Positions 18,806 through 26,600 of a stretch of 36,402 nucleotides of DNA are shown in pieces. The notes below the pieces were generated by a model. It was not told where the DNA came from, made no database searches, and worked only from the letters and a program-made list of their open reading frames with translations. Numbering within the stretch: the first letter of the stretch is position 1; every line of letters starts with the position of its first letter. The position numbers and the translations under genes are program-made. This stretch comes from Bacteroidales bacterium UBA1195 (GTDB lineage: Bacteria > Bacteroidota > Bacteroidia > Bacteroidales > WCHB1-69), in contig DBYD01000024.1 in assembly GCA_002309855.1 (NCBI GenBank), positions 30,669-67,070 on the forward strand. Direction: 5' to 3'.

Positions 18806-19948
18806 TCAGTTGAAGAACTGCTTCACCCGTTCGAAGAAGGAGGTGCGCCGCTCGTTCTTAGGGGCGAACTCCGGTGCGTAGAGCCACTGCTCCACCTGCT
18901 GTTTCTGCTCCTTGCCCAAATTTTTTGGAACCCAGACATTAACATTTACAATCAGATCTCCTCGCTGGTAACTGCGCAATCCTGGCAGCCCCTTGCCATT
19001 GAGCCTGAGCAGCGTGCCGGATTGCGTGCCCGGCGCAATCCTGATTCTGGCCTTACCGTCAATTGTGGGGATTTCGACCATCGCACCCAGCACCGCCTGC
19101 GGGAAACTGATGTCATACTCCAGATAAAGGTTGTTGCCATCCCGTTCAAAAAGAGGATGCTTCTCCTCCTCTATAAGCACATAGAGGTCGCCCGGAATTC
19201 CATTGTTGGGAGCAGCATTACCCTTACCGTTCATGCTCAGCTGCATCCCGTCCGCCACACCGGCCGGAATCTTGAGGGTGATCACCTCCTCGCCTCGAAT
19301 CACGCCGTTGCCGTTGCAGTTCGGGCACTTGTCAGTAATGACCTTGCCGGTACCGTGACAGTGGCCGCATTCGCTCTGCATCTGCATCGCGCCGAACAAC
19401 GACTGCTGCATCCGCACAGTGTATCCGCTACCATGACAGGTAGGACAGGTTTTTATCGCATCCGGCGACTTGGCGCCTGTGCTGCCACATTGCGGACAAG
19501 GGACATATTTCTGCACCTTGATGTTTTTCTCCACCCCCTTGGCAATCTCCTCCAAAGTAAGTTTCACCTTCACACGGAGGTTGGAACCCTTCTGCACAGC
19601 CTGCCCGCCACGGCTCCGTCCGCCGCGCGAAAAACCGCCGATGCCGAACTCTTCGAACAGGTCGCCGAAATGGGAGAAAATGTCCCCCATGTCAAAGCCC
19701 TGGAAACCGCCGCCAGCCGCGCCGCCGACACCTGCATGACCGAAGCGGTCGTAACGCTCCCGTTTTTCCTGGTTGCTCAACACCTCATAAGCCTCGGCAG
19801 CCTCCTTGAACTTCTCCTCAGCCTCCTTGTCACCCGGATTCTTGTCCGGATGGTATTGGATGGCCTTCTGCCTGTAGGCTTTTTTTATCTCCTGTGCATC
19901 CGCATTTTTCGGAACACCCAAAACTTCGTAATAATCCCTTTTCTCCAT
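18806..19948 (-). CDS. dnaJ: Chaperone protein DnaJ (Hsp40)
   Basis: 380 residues from the ATG at 19948, which is preceded by GGAAGGAG. A GTG five codons upstream directly abuts the grpE stop and lacks such a site. The J domain has HPD at 33-35 (YHPDKNPGD), followed by a Gly/Phe-rich region (about 74-120). Four zinc-finger CxxC pairs are at 151/154, 168/171, 194/197 and 208/211 (CPQCGSTG, CPTCHGSG, CGHCHGTG, CPNCNGNG). The two C-terminal substrate-binding beta domains complete a full type I DnaJ. It stimulates the DnaK ATPase and delivers unfolded substrates in the cytoplasm. It forms an operon with grpE; dnaK is not in the window. Confidence 0.97.
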   Translation of the reverse strand: MEKRDYYEVLGVPKNADAQEIKKAYRQKAIQYHPDKNPGDKEAEEKFKEAAEAYEVLSNQEKRERYDRFGHAGVGGAAGGGFQGFDMGDIFSHFGDLFEEFGIGGFSRGGRSRGGQAVQKGSNLRVKVKLTLEEIAKGVEKNIKVQKYVPCPQCGSTGAKSPDAIKTCPTCHGSGYTVRMQQSLFGAMQMQSECGHCHGTGKVITDKCPNCNGNGVIRGEEVITLKIPAGVADGMQLSMNGKGNAAPNNGIPGDLYVLIEEEKHPLFERDGNNLYLEYDISFPQAVLGAMVEIPTIDGKARIRIAPGTQSGTLLRLNGKGLPGLRSYQRGDLIVNVNVWVPKNLGKEQKQQVEQWLYAPEFAPKNERRTSFFERVKQFFN

Positions 19949-19963
19949 ATCCGCTCCTTCCAC

Positions 19964-20572
19964 TTATTGGTAAATCACCACTTTTGAAAAGCGGATCACC
20001 TTCTCGTTCAAACGGTAGCCCTTCTGGATCTCATCCAGCACCTTGCCCTTTTCCTCCTCCGAGGGTGCGGGCATAGTTGTCACCGCCTCGTGCAGATCGA
20101 CATCAAACGGCTCTCCGACAGCATGAATCTCCTCCAAGCCCTGCTGTTTCAAGAAATTCATCATTTTCTGATAAATCAGGGAAATACCCTCCTTTTCGGA
20201 ATCGGAAGGCCCATCCTGCCCTGCCGTCTCAAATTTCAAGGCACGCTCCATGTCATCCAACACCGGAAGCAATCCGACAATGATTTTTTCGGAGGCATTT
20301 TTGATGATGTCCAGCTTCTCCTTTTGGGTCCGGCGCCTGTAGTTGTCAAACTCGGAATAGAGCCGGATATATTTGTCATGAATCTCCGCTTTTTCCGCAG
20401 AGAGCTTGTCGTTTTCCTGATGCAGGGCCTCAAGTTTCCGGGCATTCCGGTTCTTGCGTCCACGCTCCTTTTCGGGCACGACGTTCTTCGCAGTTTCCTG
20501 TTCTTCAATCTCTTTCTTCTCCTCTCCCTCCTCAGGTTCGGACATAGGTTTCATCTCTTCTTCTTCCATCAT
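19964..20572 (-). CDS. grpE: GrpE nucleotide exchange factor
   Basis: 202 residues. An acidic, disordered N-terminus (about 1-45) leads into a long helical coiled coil (about 45-110, with YIRLYSEFDNYRRRTQKEK and LLPVLDDMERAL). The C-terminal beta domain contains GEPFDVDLHEAV, and the end GYRLNEKVIRFSKVVI is typical of GrpE. It exchanges ADP for ATP on DnaK. Two adjacent ATGs (20572 and 20569) are equally possible starts. It precedes dnaJ by 15 bp and lies 82 bp after fumC. That gap carries a sigma54-like promoter. Confidence 0.96.
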   Translation of the reverse strand: MMEEEEMKPMSEPEEGEEKKEIEEQETAKNVVPEKERGRKNRNARKLEALHQENDKLSAEKAEIHDKYIRLYSEFDNYRRRTQKEKLDIIKNASEKIIVGLLPVLDDMERALKFETAGQDGPSDSEKEGISLIYQKMMNFLKQQGLEEIHAVGEPFDVDLHEAVTTMPAPSEEEKGKVLDEIQKGYRLNEKVIRFSKVVIYQ

Positions 20573-20605
20573 TATTATGTGTTTTCATTCAGACCACCAC
20601 GGCAC

Positions 20606-20622
20606 AGCAATTTCTTTGCCAA
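20606..20622 (-). promoter_or_regulatory. Sigma54-type promoter upstream of grpE-dnaJ
   Basis: The minus strand reads TTGGCAAAGAAATTGCT. The -24 GG and -12 GC are separated by exactly 10 bp as sigma54 requires. Only the two bases after TTGGCA depart from the consensus TTGGCACGnnnnTTGCT. Transcription would start about 24 nt before the grpE ATG. Confidence 0.6.
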
Positions 20623-20633
20623 GGCCGTCAAGG

Positions 20634-20646
20634 TGACAAAGTGGCA
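20634..20646 (-). promoter_or_regulatory. Possible operator or activator site upstream of the grpE promoter
   Basis: TGCCACTTTGTCA is a near-palindrome (TGCCA, 3-nt spacer, TGTCA) about 12 bp upstream of the sigma54-like -24 element, in the spacer after fumC. It could bind an activator or repressor. No family can be assigned. Confidence 0.3.
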
Positions 20647-20654
20647 GAAACAGC

Positions 20655-22040
20655 CTACCGGCCAACCATCTTTTCCGGACAAACCCAGGCATCAAATTCC
20701 GATTCCGTCACATAGCCCAGTTCTAACGCCGCTTCCTTCAGGTTCAGGTTCCTTTCGTAGGCATGACGTGCGATTTCCGCCGAACGGTGGTAACCGATAT
20801 GCGGACTCAAAGCCGTCACCAGCATCAGAGATGATGTGAGGTTTTCGCGGATTCTATCCTCATTAGGCATAATGCCTGCAACGCAATGCTTTTCGAATGA
20901 GCCGCATACATCTCCCAACAGTTGGGCGGATTGCAGGATGTTGTAAGCAATCACAGGCATAAAGACATTAAGCTGCCAATGGCCCTGCATACCTGCCACC
21001 GAAATGGTGGTGTCGTTACCGATAATCTGGGCGCAGACCATGGTCATTGCCTCACATTGGGTTGGATTGACCTTGCCGGGCATTATGGAGGAACCGGGTT
21101 CGTTCTGTGGCAGCAGCAGCTCACCTATGCCGCAACGGGGGCCAGAAGCGGAGAGTCGCAGATCATTGGCTATCTTCATCAAACTGACTGCCAACTGTTT
21201 TAAAGCACCAGACACCTCAACCACCGCATCGTGTGACGACATAGCCTCAAACTTATTGCCGGCCAAGGTGAAGTTTTGGCCAGTAAAACGGTTGATATAG
21301 TCCACACATTGGCGGTCGTATCCATCCGGAGTGTTCAGCCCGGTACCGACCGCCGTGCCGCCGATTGGCAGTTCCATAATATGCGGCAGGCTGTTTTTTA
21401 GTGCACGGATGCCGCAGGCAAGCTGCGCGGAATATCCTGAAAACTCATCCCCCAACCGCAACGGTGTGGCATCCTGCGTGTGCGTACGACCGATTTTGAT
21501 GATGTCATTGAACGCTTCCGCCTTCTGCCGCAGAACCTGTTGGAGTGACTCCAACGCAGGCAATGTATGGTCCAGAAGCATACAGGCCGCCGCCATCCTC
21601 ATGGCCGAAGGGAACACATCGTTGGTGGACTGTGATTTGTTGACATCATCGTTCGGAGAAAGCAGCCGTCCCATGCCGGGATCGCCGCCACGCAGCACTT
21701 CCGCCCGGTTGGCGATAACCTCATTCACATTCATATTGGTCTGCGTACCGGAACCGGTCTGCCAGACCACCAGTGGGAAATGACTGTCCAAAGAGCCGGT
21801 GAGGATTTCGTCACACACCCGCACAATCAAATCCCTTTTTTCGGCAGAGAGCACCCCCGCGTCACAATTGGCGCAGGCCGCCGCCTTCTTCACATTGGCC
21901 AGCTGGCGTATTACCGCAACAGGCATCCTGACATCCCCTATCTGGAAATTCTGCAGAGAGCGCTGGGTCTGTGCTCCCCAATATTTTTCCGAAGGCACCT
22001 CCACTATTCCCATGGAATCCCTCTCTTTTCTGGTATTCAT
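20655..22040 (-). CDS. fumC: Class II fumarate hydratase
   Basis: 461 residues, normal for class II (iron-independent) fumarase, which interconverts fumarate and malate in the cytoplasm. The N-terminal DSMGIVEVPSEKYWGAQTQR, the GRTHTQDATPLRLG helix with an active-site His, and the superfamily signature GSSIMPGKVNPTQCE (about 315-330) are all intact. The start at 22040 is preferred over an internal ATG at codon 10, because homologues normally have residues before DSMG. The gene follows porZ by 9 bp with no terminator, so it is probably co-transcribed with the upstream secretion genes, an unexpected partnership. Confidence 0.95.
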   Translation of the reverse strand: MNTRKERDSMGIVEVPSEKYWGAQTQRSLQNFQIGDVRMPVAVIRQLANVKKAAACANCDAGVLSAEKRDLIVRVCDEILTGSLDSHFPLVVWQTGSGTQTNMNVNEVIANRAEVLRGGDPGMGRLLSPNDDVNKSQSTNDVFPSAMRMAAACMLLDHTLPALESLQQVLRQKAEAFNDIIKIGRTHTQDATPLRLGDEFSGYSAQLACGIRALKNSLPHIMELPIGGTAVGTGLNTPDGYDRQCVDYINRFTGQNFTLAGNKFEAMSSHDAVVEVSGALKQLAVSLMKIANDLRLSASGPRCGIGELLLPQNEPGSSIMPGKVNPTQCEAMTMVCAQIIGNDTTISVAGMQGHWQLNVFMPVIAYNILQSAQLLGDVCGSFEKHCVAGIMPNEDRIRENLTSSLMLVTALSPHIGYHRSAEIARHAYERNLNLKEAALELGYVTESEFDAWVCPEKMVGR

Positions 22041-22049
22041 AATGGTTGG

Positions 22050-24398
22050 TTATTTTATGAACAAAATTTTACCTTTTCCTTTCACCTGCCCGAACTGGTC
22101 GGTGGCATGCACAAAATAGACACCCGTGGCGGCACGCGTGCCGTCAAACCTGCGTCCGTCCCACACCGCCGTTCCTCCGTTGGAACGGGTCCGGTAGACC
22201 AGACCGCCCTTCGTGTCGGTGATTTTCACCTCAGAATCATCAACAAGCCCGCAGATGCTGATATATCCGTCGAAATCCTCCCTGACCGGATTCGGAAAGA
22301 CCTTCAACTGCGCATAATCATCCGCCGGATCGGTGGCTGTATAGCGGAACGACTCCAAACCGCAATCGGTACCGACAAACACCTCGCCCGTGCTTCCAAG
22401 AACGGCAATTGAACGTATATTATTGGATATCAAAGGACTATTTTCACTAGTAAAATGAAGCAGCTCTTGCTCCCCATCCTCCGACAGCAGGAAAAGGCCG
22501 GCATTATCTGTTCCGACCCACTTGCGGTTGCCCTGATCAACACAAATGCAGGTGACAGCCTCATGATAAAGCAGCAACTCCACCAGACTGTCCATCATTA
22601 CACGGGGCGCATAGGGCAGCGTGGAGGGATAGGCAAACAGCCGCGAAGGGGAATAATAAATCTTGATGCCACGGTCGGTGCCAAGCCATACCTGGCCATT
22701 CTTGTCCTCAACAATAGAATATATATATGTGAAGGCACCCGTCTCCTCTGTCAGTGAGGTGTTCAGCTGCACCAGCTGGTCATCAGAAGTCACCGTAGGC
22801 GTACCATTGGGATTCAGAATCATCAGGGTTTTCTCCCTATTGCCGCTTATCCAGATCCAGCCCCGGCGGTCAACCATCAGATCGCCCACAATGGTTCCCG
22901 AAATGGCACCGGTGTTCAATGCGGCCCACTCCCCTTTTGGGGTGCGCACCGAGAGCGGATGGACGGCCAAAGGGTTCAGGACCCAAAGGTTACCGTTGGA
23001 ATCCATGGCCATCTTCCCGCAACGCACATGGCCGTAATAGGGTTCCAGAGTGGAATTTGTGGAATCGTACACCTGCCGCACAACGCCATCTTTCAGGCAG
23101 AGCAGACCATGCAAATAAGAGGTTATGTAACATTCGGAAGGATCAGCCGAAGGGAAAAGCACATCCATGGCATCCCGATAAGAGACATCCACATAGCTGT
23201 TGCTCCACCGCTGACCGTTATAGACACTCAACTGGATATGGGACCAATTGGGGGTCCAACCATCATGAGGGGAGCCATGCACCACAGCCAATGCACAGCA
23301 GTTGGCATCCATAGCCCACACCCCGTCCGTAATCGGCCCCTCCGGTGTGTAATAGGCCGGCTCATCCGTCCACAATTGGCGAACCAATCCCTTTTCCTTA
23401 TCGGCAATCCATAGGTAACCGTCATCACCATAAAGGGAATTGCGCGGCTGTGGAGAGCCGAAGGCACCCACCGCAACCATCCTTCCATCCGCTGACATCC
23501 GGTAGGCGACCGCCTTGTTCCAATAGGTGACCATCAGACAGCCGTTGGAAACCGCAATGTTCCGAACCTCCTCATATCCGAAAATGGAATCCAGACACCA
23601 ACGCCCGTTACGATAAACATATATGGAGTTTTGGCGTGGGACAACATCCTCATGGAATGTGCTGTCAGATTCCCACACCGTGTCATGCCACACCGAAGCG
23701 CCCCGCAAGGCATACAGCGCATCGTCATACACAACCAACCGGTTCACATCCATGGAATCGGGCAGTCCGTGCCCCTCCATTTTCAACCAAGTGGAGAACT
23801 GGGCTATACGTCGGTTTCCCAATGTATTATAATATATTCCATCAGCCGTGGCAGCCCATACGGTATCTCCCTTCACGGCCACATCCTTTACAGCCAGTGT
23901 GCGGCCATTATATTGGAAAAACCAAGTTTCCTGCACATAGCGCTTGGCCATATCCAACACCATCACTCCGAAACCACAGGCCAGATAGGCCACATTGCCG
24001 GACACACAGGCCTGGTAGATTGTCTTGTCACCGGAAATCTGTTTCTCGTACAGGTCGCGGATGTTGAAAACCCCGCTCCCATAATAAATGTCTATATTTG
24101 AATTGGTATAGCATACGAGTACGGATCTGGTTTTCTCATTCCAATGGATATGCGAGACACCCACATCAGAAAGCCCTTCGGTCACCCCAACCCGACGGCA
24201 AAGGCCGTCCGAGAGTGCCAGCACATAAAGCGTGTTTGGGGTCGCCACCACAATCTCACCGTCAGCCTGCAGCAGATCAATGCTCTCAGCATACGAAAAA
24301 TAGGTTTTCCACTGTCCGACAGCGATATCAGACTGTGCCTTTAGCGACAGCGTCAGGCACGACATAAGCATTACATAAAAGATATAACTCCTCTTCAT
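22050..24398 (-). CDS. porZ: PorZ-like type IX secretion component with beta-propellers
   Basis: 782 residues from the ATG at 24398; a TTG two codons upstream overlaps the preceding stop and is less likely. Signal peptide about 1-22 (ending LKAQ). Repeated propeller blades follow, such as GDTVWAATADGIYYN, DGYLWIADKEKGLV, GWIWISGNR, GQVWLGTDRGIKIYY and NRKWVGTDNAGLFLL. A T9SS-type C-terminal domain ends the protein (LKVFPNPVREDFDG, then VKITDTKG and GVYFVHA). This layout matches PorZ, which in Porphyromonas gingivalis is a surface T9SS protein that delivers anionic LPS to the sortase PorU. The opening (WKTYFSYAESIDLLQADGE, then GLSDVGVSHI) also fits. A generic two-component-type propeller protein is the alternative. 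Only 2 bp separate it from the type B cargo gene upstream. Confidence 0.8.
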   Translation of the reverse strand: MKRSYIFYVMLMSCLTLSLKAQSDIAVGQWKTYFSYAESIDLLQADGEIVVATPNTLYVLALSDGLCRRVGVTEGLSDVGVSHIHWNEKTRSVLVCYTNSNIDIYYGSGVFNIRDLYEKQISGDKTIYQACVSGNVAYLACGFGVMVLDMAKRYVQETWFFQYNGRTLAVKDVAVKGDTVWAATADGIYYNTLGNRRIAQFSTWLKMEGHGLPDSMDVNRLVVYDDALYALRGASVWHDTVWESDSTFHEDVVPRQNSIYVYRNGRWCLDSIFGYEEVRNIAVSNGCLMVTYWNKAVAYRMSADGRMVAVGAFGSPQPRNSLYGDDGYLWIADKEKGLVRQLWTDEPAYYTPEGPITDGVWAMDANCCALAVVHGSPHDGWTPNWSHIQLSVYNGQRWSNSYVDVSYRDAMDVLFPSADPSECYITSYLHGLLCLKDGVVRQVYDSTNSTLEPYYGHVRCGKMAMDSNGNLWVLNPLAVHPLSVRTPKGEWAALNTGAISGTIVGDLMVDRRGWIWISGNREKTLMILNPNGTPTVTSDDQLVQLNTSLTEETGAFTYIYSIVEDKNGQVWLGTDRGIKIYYSPSRLFAYPSTLPYAPRVMMDSLVELLLYHEAVTCICVDQGNRKWVGTDNAGLFLLSEDGEQELLHFTSENSPLISNNIRSIAVLGSTGEVFVGTDCGLESFRYTATDPADDYAQLKVFPNPVREDFDGYISICGLVDDSEVKITDTKGGLVYRTRSNGGTAVWDGRRFDGTRAATGVYFVHATDQFGQVKGKGKILFIK

Positions 24399-24400
24399 AA

Positions 24401-26401
24401 TCAACGAATCAGGTTCACCATTCCCCTGCGGGTATACAATTTGTTGTTTTTCATACGGAAACTTAACTGGAACACATAAACCCCCATCCTGGCGGGAAGC
24501 CCCTTGATGAGGCCGTCCCAGCCCTCCTCCGGATTACGGGTCTCAAATACCACCTGCCCCCAGCGGTCGAAGATGGTCAGCAGGTATTCCGGTGCCGGAA
24601 CCGAATGGAGCACAGGGCGGAATACACGGTTCTCCTCTATGTCACTTTCAGGGATAAAACTGTTGGGGATGTAGATGGCAGGCTCATCCTCCATAACCAC
24701 AGTGTTGGAGAAGCATTCAACCGTATCGGGAAGACCCTTCACATGCCCGACCGCCGAGACCCTGTAGGCAATCTCATTCCCCGACGGCAAATCCTGCAAC
24801 GGATCGTCATAACCGCGCAGGGGGAACGGACGGTCGTCCAAAAGTGCGAACGGTGAAAGCGTCCCAGCCCTCCTATACACGCGATAGCTGTCAGGCAAAG
24901 CCCGGAAACCATCGTATGAACTCCATGACAGCCGGTTGGCTTCAACATCCATATCCATGTGCAGCACTATGTTTGCCACCGGCTCAGATACATAAAAGGC
25001 CATATTGCACTCGTCCGTCAGTGAAACAGTATAGTAATGCGGCTGCTGCACATCCAGCCCCCGCTGCCGCCATGAGCAGTTTCCGCTGCATTTTGCCAGA
25101 GTGTCCGACCAGACCGCCGGACCGTCCGGTTCCAGATGGCGGCAAAGCACCAGGGAGCGGTAATCGGCCGTGTCAGGCACATGGGCGGTCACCAGAATAT
25201 CATTATCTTCTGTCACACTTACCGAGCGGAGCAGTGCGACACCACTACCGGGTTTGCGGTGAAAATCCACATCCACCGTTGAGGAGGTGGCCGATATGCT
25301 CCGGTCAGCGTTCCAGACACGCACATAAAAAGTATACGGGCGCATCACATCAAGACCTTCACACCGGAACGAGGAGCCTTTCCCTCCGGATCCGATACAT
25401 TGGAAACCATCCTTCCCGCTACGCGCAAAGACCTCGAAAGAGGCGGCACCGCCCGGCATGTGCGCATAGGCATTCCATGACAAACTGACGGCGCTGTCGC
25501 ACTTGTTCGGTGTGGCAGACAACACCATGGTATGGTGGATTTCGCCCAACGGACTGGCATTCCTGCAGGTGTCCAGGGAGGCAATCCGGTATTCATGCAC
25601 ACTGCCGTCAGCATGAAGCGTGTCCGCATAAAAGGTGTTCGACGCGCCGTGCAGCGTGTCCATCACCTTCCAGATCCCATCTTCATAAATATATACAATG
25701 TATCCGAACACATCCTTTGATTTGGATGGCTGCCATCCTATTTCGCAGCAACGGCTCTCCGGACGCAGGCTCACGCTGTCCAGACGGGCGGTGTCCGGAG
25801 CGGTGAAATCGGAAAAGTAATCCCGACAGACAGGCGAAATATACCGTATACAAGGATTTCCGGCCGACTTTGGCAAATCCAGCACAAGCACATATTCAAG
25901 AGTATCCCCACAAACAGTCACCGTGTCGCGATAGGAATATCCTGTAACACGCACAGAGTCCCTTCCAAAGCCCCTCCGGTATAACGTGTAGGTCGGCACA
26001 TCGTTGGTCATTTGGAGTGTCGGCCTGTTCCATGCAAGGTTCGCCACCCCGCCGCCGATATTCTCCATGCCCATGTACAGCGTGACGACCGTATCGTATT
26101 TCCAACTGCCTGAAACGAAGAAATAATAGCGCACCCCCGCCGCAGCATTGGCGTTGCGATGGACACAGACAGTGTCGGAAACCGCCAGCGTGTCCACCGG
26201 CACATATGGGCCAGCCGGCCGGGTGGCATAATAGAGCACAAGGCTGCTTCCGGAGGGAGGTGCAACCCAATGCCATTGCAGCGTGACGCTGCCGGAATCC
26301 CCGACCGCCACAGTTTTCCATTGCATCTGCGCCTCCGCAATGTGGCAGAATGCAAGCAAACAAAACAGCGACAATATTTTAACAAACAGTTTCATCCTCA
26401 T
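24401..26401 (-). CDS. T9SS type B secreted protein with FnIII-like repeats
   Basis: 666 residues, with signal peptide about 1-24 (CHIAEA then Q). The body is a series of fibronectin III-like beta modules; recurrent phrases are 'VxLxWxxY', 'YTLYRRGFGRDS' and 'YRVYRRAGTLSPF'. The last ~90 residues are a gliding-motility-associated/type B T9SS domain (IYIPNSFIPESDIEENRVFRP, written here in two parts: IYIPNSFIPE and SDIEENRVFRP), followed by LTIFDRWGQVVFET, GWDG and GVYVFQLSF. ATGs at 26401 and 26395 are both possible. It opens the operon with porZ (2-bp gap) and fumC. Whether it is simple cargo or a functional partner of PorZ cannot be told from the sequence. Confidence 0.85.
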   Translation of the reverse strand: MRMKLFVKILSLFCLLAFCHIAEAQMQWKTVAVGDSGSVTLQWHWVAPPSGSSLVLYYATRPAGPYVPVDTLAVSDTVCVHRNANAAAGVRYYFFVSGSWKYDTVVTLYMGMENIGGGVANLAWNRPTLQMTNDVPTYTLYRRGFGRDSVRVTGYSYRDTVTVCGDTLEYVLVLDLPKSAGNPCIRYISPVCRDYFSDFTAPDTARLDSVSLRPESRCCEIGWQPSKSKDVFGYIVYIYEDGIWKVMDTLHGASNTFYADTLHADGSVHEYRIASLDTCRNASPLGEIHHTMVLSATPNKCDSAVSLSWNAYAHMPGGAASFEVFARSGKDGFQCIGSGGKGSSFRCEGLDVMRPYTFYVRVWNADRSISATSSTVDVDFHRKPGSGVALLRSVSVTEDNDILVTAHVPDTADYRSLVLCRHLEPDGPAVWSDTLAKCSGNCSWRQRGLDVQQPHYYTVSLTDECNMAFYVSEPVANIVLHMDMDVEANRLSWSSYDGFRALPDSYRVYRRAGTLSPFALLDDRPFPLRGYDDPLQDLPSGNEIAYRVSAVGHVKGLPDTVECFSNTVVMEDEPAIYIPNSFIPESDIEENRVFRPVLHSVPAPEYLLTIFDRWGQVVFETRNPEEGWDGLIKGLPARMGVYVFQLSFRMKNNKLYTRRGMVNLIR

Positions 26402-26536
26402 AGCCTATCAAAACCGAATAAAATTTGCATTGTATAACGTGAAAAACATCGGAATGTTGTGCCGCATCGGCAAAAGATGCACAAAATAATGTGAAAAAAA
26501 ATTCCGGATACTTCCGCTTCGTATTGGATTTCTTGT

Positions 26537-26544
26537 TACTTTTG
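26537..26544 (+). promoter_or_regulatory. Bacteroidota -7 element for the IMP dehydrogenase gene
   Basis: TACTTTTG fits TAnnTTTG, 56 bp upstream of the ATG, with no good -33 match. The 199-bp divergent region shows no convincing promoter for the minus-strand type B gene and no purine riboswitch core. Confidence 0.5.
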
Positions 26545-26600
26545 TGTTTTGATAATTTAGGTTAGGATTATTCTATCATATAGTTTAAAGGACGTACGTT

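Noticed and set aside
19949..19963. GTG start giving a five-residue longer DnaJ
   Set aside because: The GTG directly abuts the grpE stop with no ribosome site, whereas GGAAGGAG correctly precedes the ATG at 19948 and the J domain starts there.
26402..26600. Purine riboswitch upstream of guaB
   Set aside because: No conserved purine-aptamer core or terminator hairpin was found; only a -7 element and an AAAGGA ribosome site are visible.
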